Shown: one piece after another, positions 5,372-6,522 of the stretch
How the letters are laid out: each line of letters opens with the position of its first letter
How positions within the stretch are numbered: position 1 is the first letter of the stretch
Assembly: GCA_017451665.1 (NCBI GenBank)
Contig: JAFTNX010000031.1
Span: forward strand, 1 to 6,522
Direction: 5' to 3'
DNA length: 6,522 bases
Origin: Oscillospiraceae bacterium
Lineage (GTDB): Bacteria; Bacillota; Clostridia; Oscillospirales; Ruminococcaceae
Made by a program: the position numbers and the translations under genes
Notes under the pieces: model-generated
Told to the model about the DNA's origin: nothing
The model's input: the letters and a program-made list of their open reading frames with translations, nothing else
Databases searched by the model: none

Positions 5372-6522
5372 TTAGTTTGCAGAAGCCTTAGCCTTCTCAA
5401 CTGCCTCATCAATTGTACCTACAAAGAGGAATGCAGATTCAGGAAGGTCATCGTGCTTACCTTCAATAATTTCCTTAAAGCCTCTGATTGTTTCCTTGAT
5501 TGGAACGTACTTTCCTTCCATACCTGTAAACTGTTCAGCAACTGAGAATGGCTGTGAAAGGAATCTCTGAATTTTTCTTGCTCTGTTTACGGTGAGCTTA
5601 TCCTCGTCAGAAAGTTCATCCATACCCATAATAGCGATAATATCCTGAAGTTCCTTATATCTCTGAAGAATTGACTGTACCTGTCTTGCAACCTGATAAT
5701 GTTCATTACCTACGATTTCTGGTGCAAGAATTCTTGAGTTTGACTCAAGTGGGTCAACGGCAGGATAGATACCAAGAGAAGCAATTCCTCTTGAAAGTAC
5801 TGTTGTAGCGTCAAGGTGAGCAAAAGTTGTAGCAGGAGCAGGGTCAGTAAGGTCATCGGCAGGTACATAAACAGCCTGAACTGATGTAATTGAGCCCTTT
5901 GTTGTTGAAGTAATTCTTTCCTGCAAAGCACCCATTTCGGTAGCAAGTGTAGGCTGATAACCTACGGCAGAAGGCATACGTCCGAGAAGCGCAGAAACTT
6001 CTGAACCAGCCTGTGTAAATCTGAAGATATTGTCGATAAAGAGAAGTACGTCCTGTCCTTCCTTATCTCTGAAATATTCAGCCATAGTAAGTCCAGAAAG
6101 ACCAACTCTCATTCTTGCCCCAGGTGGTTCATTCATCTGACCATAAACAAGTACTGTCTTATCGATAACTCCTGATTCAATCATTTCGTTATAAAGGTCA
6201 TTTCCCTCGCGGGTACGTTCACCAACGCCTGTGAAAACAGAAATACCACCGTGCTGTTTAGCGATATTGTTGATAAGCTCCATAATAAGAACTGTCTTAC
6301 CAACACCAGCACCACCGAAAAGTCCGATTTTACCACCCTTAAGGTAAGGTGCGATAAGGTCAACTACCTTGATACCTGTTTCAAGAATTTCGTTGGATGC
6401 AGCCTGCTCCTCGTAAGAGGGAGGGTCACGGTGAATTTCCCAGCGTTCTGCGCCTTCGGGGGCAGGCATATTATCAACAGGCTCGCCAAGGAGGTTGAAA
6501 ATACGGCCTAATGTCTGTTCGC
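5372..6522 (-). CDS. atpD: F-type ATP synthase beta subunit, 5' end beyond the right edge
   Basis: AtpD carries the catalytic nucleotide sites of F1 ATP synthase, on the cytoplasmic side of the membrane. The frame stays open to the window edge: 17 more codons (EQTLGRIFNLLGEPVDN) precede the internal Met at 6467-6469, so that Met is not the start. About 382 residues are visible of roughly 465; the missing part is the N-terminal beta-barrel. Conserved features are the P-loop GGAGVGKT (6293-6316), catalytic GERTREG, Walker B LLFIDNIFRF, the signature ALLGRMPSAVGYQPTLATEMG, and DELSDEDK of the C-terminal helical domain, which contacts the gamma stalk. All key residues are intact. The gene order beta then epsilon is the standard operon end; alpha and gamma genes should lie to the right. 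Whether the enzyme uses H+ or Na+ depends on the c subunit, which is not in this window. Confidence 0.98.
   Translation of the reverse strand, partial: EQTLGRIFNLLGEPVDNMPAPEGAERWEIHRDPPSYEEQAASNEILETGIKVVDLIAPYLKGGKIGLFGGAGVGKTVLIMELINNIAKQHGGISVFTGVGERTREGNDLYNEMIESGVIDKTVLVYGQMNEPPGARMRVGLSGLTMAEYFRDKEGQDVLLFIDNIFRFTQAGSEVSALLGRMPSAVGYQPTLATEMGALQERITSTTKGSITSVQAVYVPADDLTDPAPATTFAHLDATTVLSRGIASLGIYPAVDPLESNSRILAPEIVGNEHYQVARQVQSILQRYKELQDIIAIMGMDELSDEDKLTVNRARKIQRFLSQPFSVAEQFTGMEGKYVPIKETIRGFKEIIEGKHDDLPESAFLFVGTIDEAVEKAKASAN

Overview
The window looks like a chromosomal core region of a low-GC, Gram-positive anaerobe of the class Clostridia, plausibly a Ruminococcus-like Oscillospiraceae member. 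This genus guess is inference. The support is AT-rich intergenic DNA, strong Shine-Dalgarno sites, sigma-A type promoters with 17-bp spacers, a lipobox-type lipoprotein and a long clostridial-type PRPP synthetase. I see no insertion sequence, phage gene, CRISPR array, tRNA or rRNA.

Layout from left to right. (1) Bases 1-1022, minus strand: an M42-family zinc aminopeptidase that runs off the left edge. (2) Bases 1023-1381: an AT-rich divergent control region with one promoter facing each way. (3) Bases 1382-2548, plus strand: a ribose-phosphate pyrophosphokinase (prs), translated from an ATG about 60 bases inside the longest possible frame and closed by a clear terminator. (4) A second hairpin at 2599-2624 separates it from the convergent gene. 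(5) Bases 2637-4301, minus strand: an acidic lipoprotein of unknown function ending in an unusual alternating acidic/aromatic tail, driven by a perfect-consensus promoter. (6) Bases 4376-4906, minus strand: an isochorismatase/nicotinamidase-fold cysteine hydrolase. (7) Bases 4955-6522, minus strand: the end of an F-type ATP synthase operon, atpD (5' end beyond the right edge) followed by atpC, with a terminator just after atpC.

Functional relations are limited. AtpD and AtpC are parts of one enzyme and are clearly co-transcribed. Prs supplies PRPP for nucleotide, NAD, histidine and tryptophan synthesis. The cysteine hydrolase could be a nicotinamidase feeding NAD salvage, but its substrate cannot be read from sequence and it is not in an operon with prs. 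The peptidase and the lipoprotein appear to be independent units.

I found no convincing undescribed multi-gene system. The most unusual elements are the (D/E)-(Y/F) tail of the lipoprotein together with its perfect promoter, and the terminator placed only a few bases before the ribosome binding site of the cysteine hydrolase.
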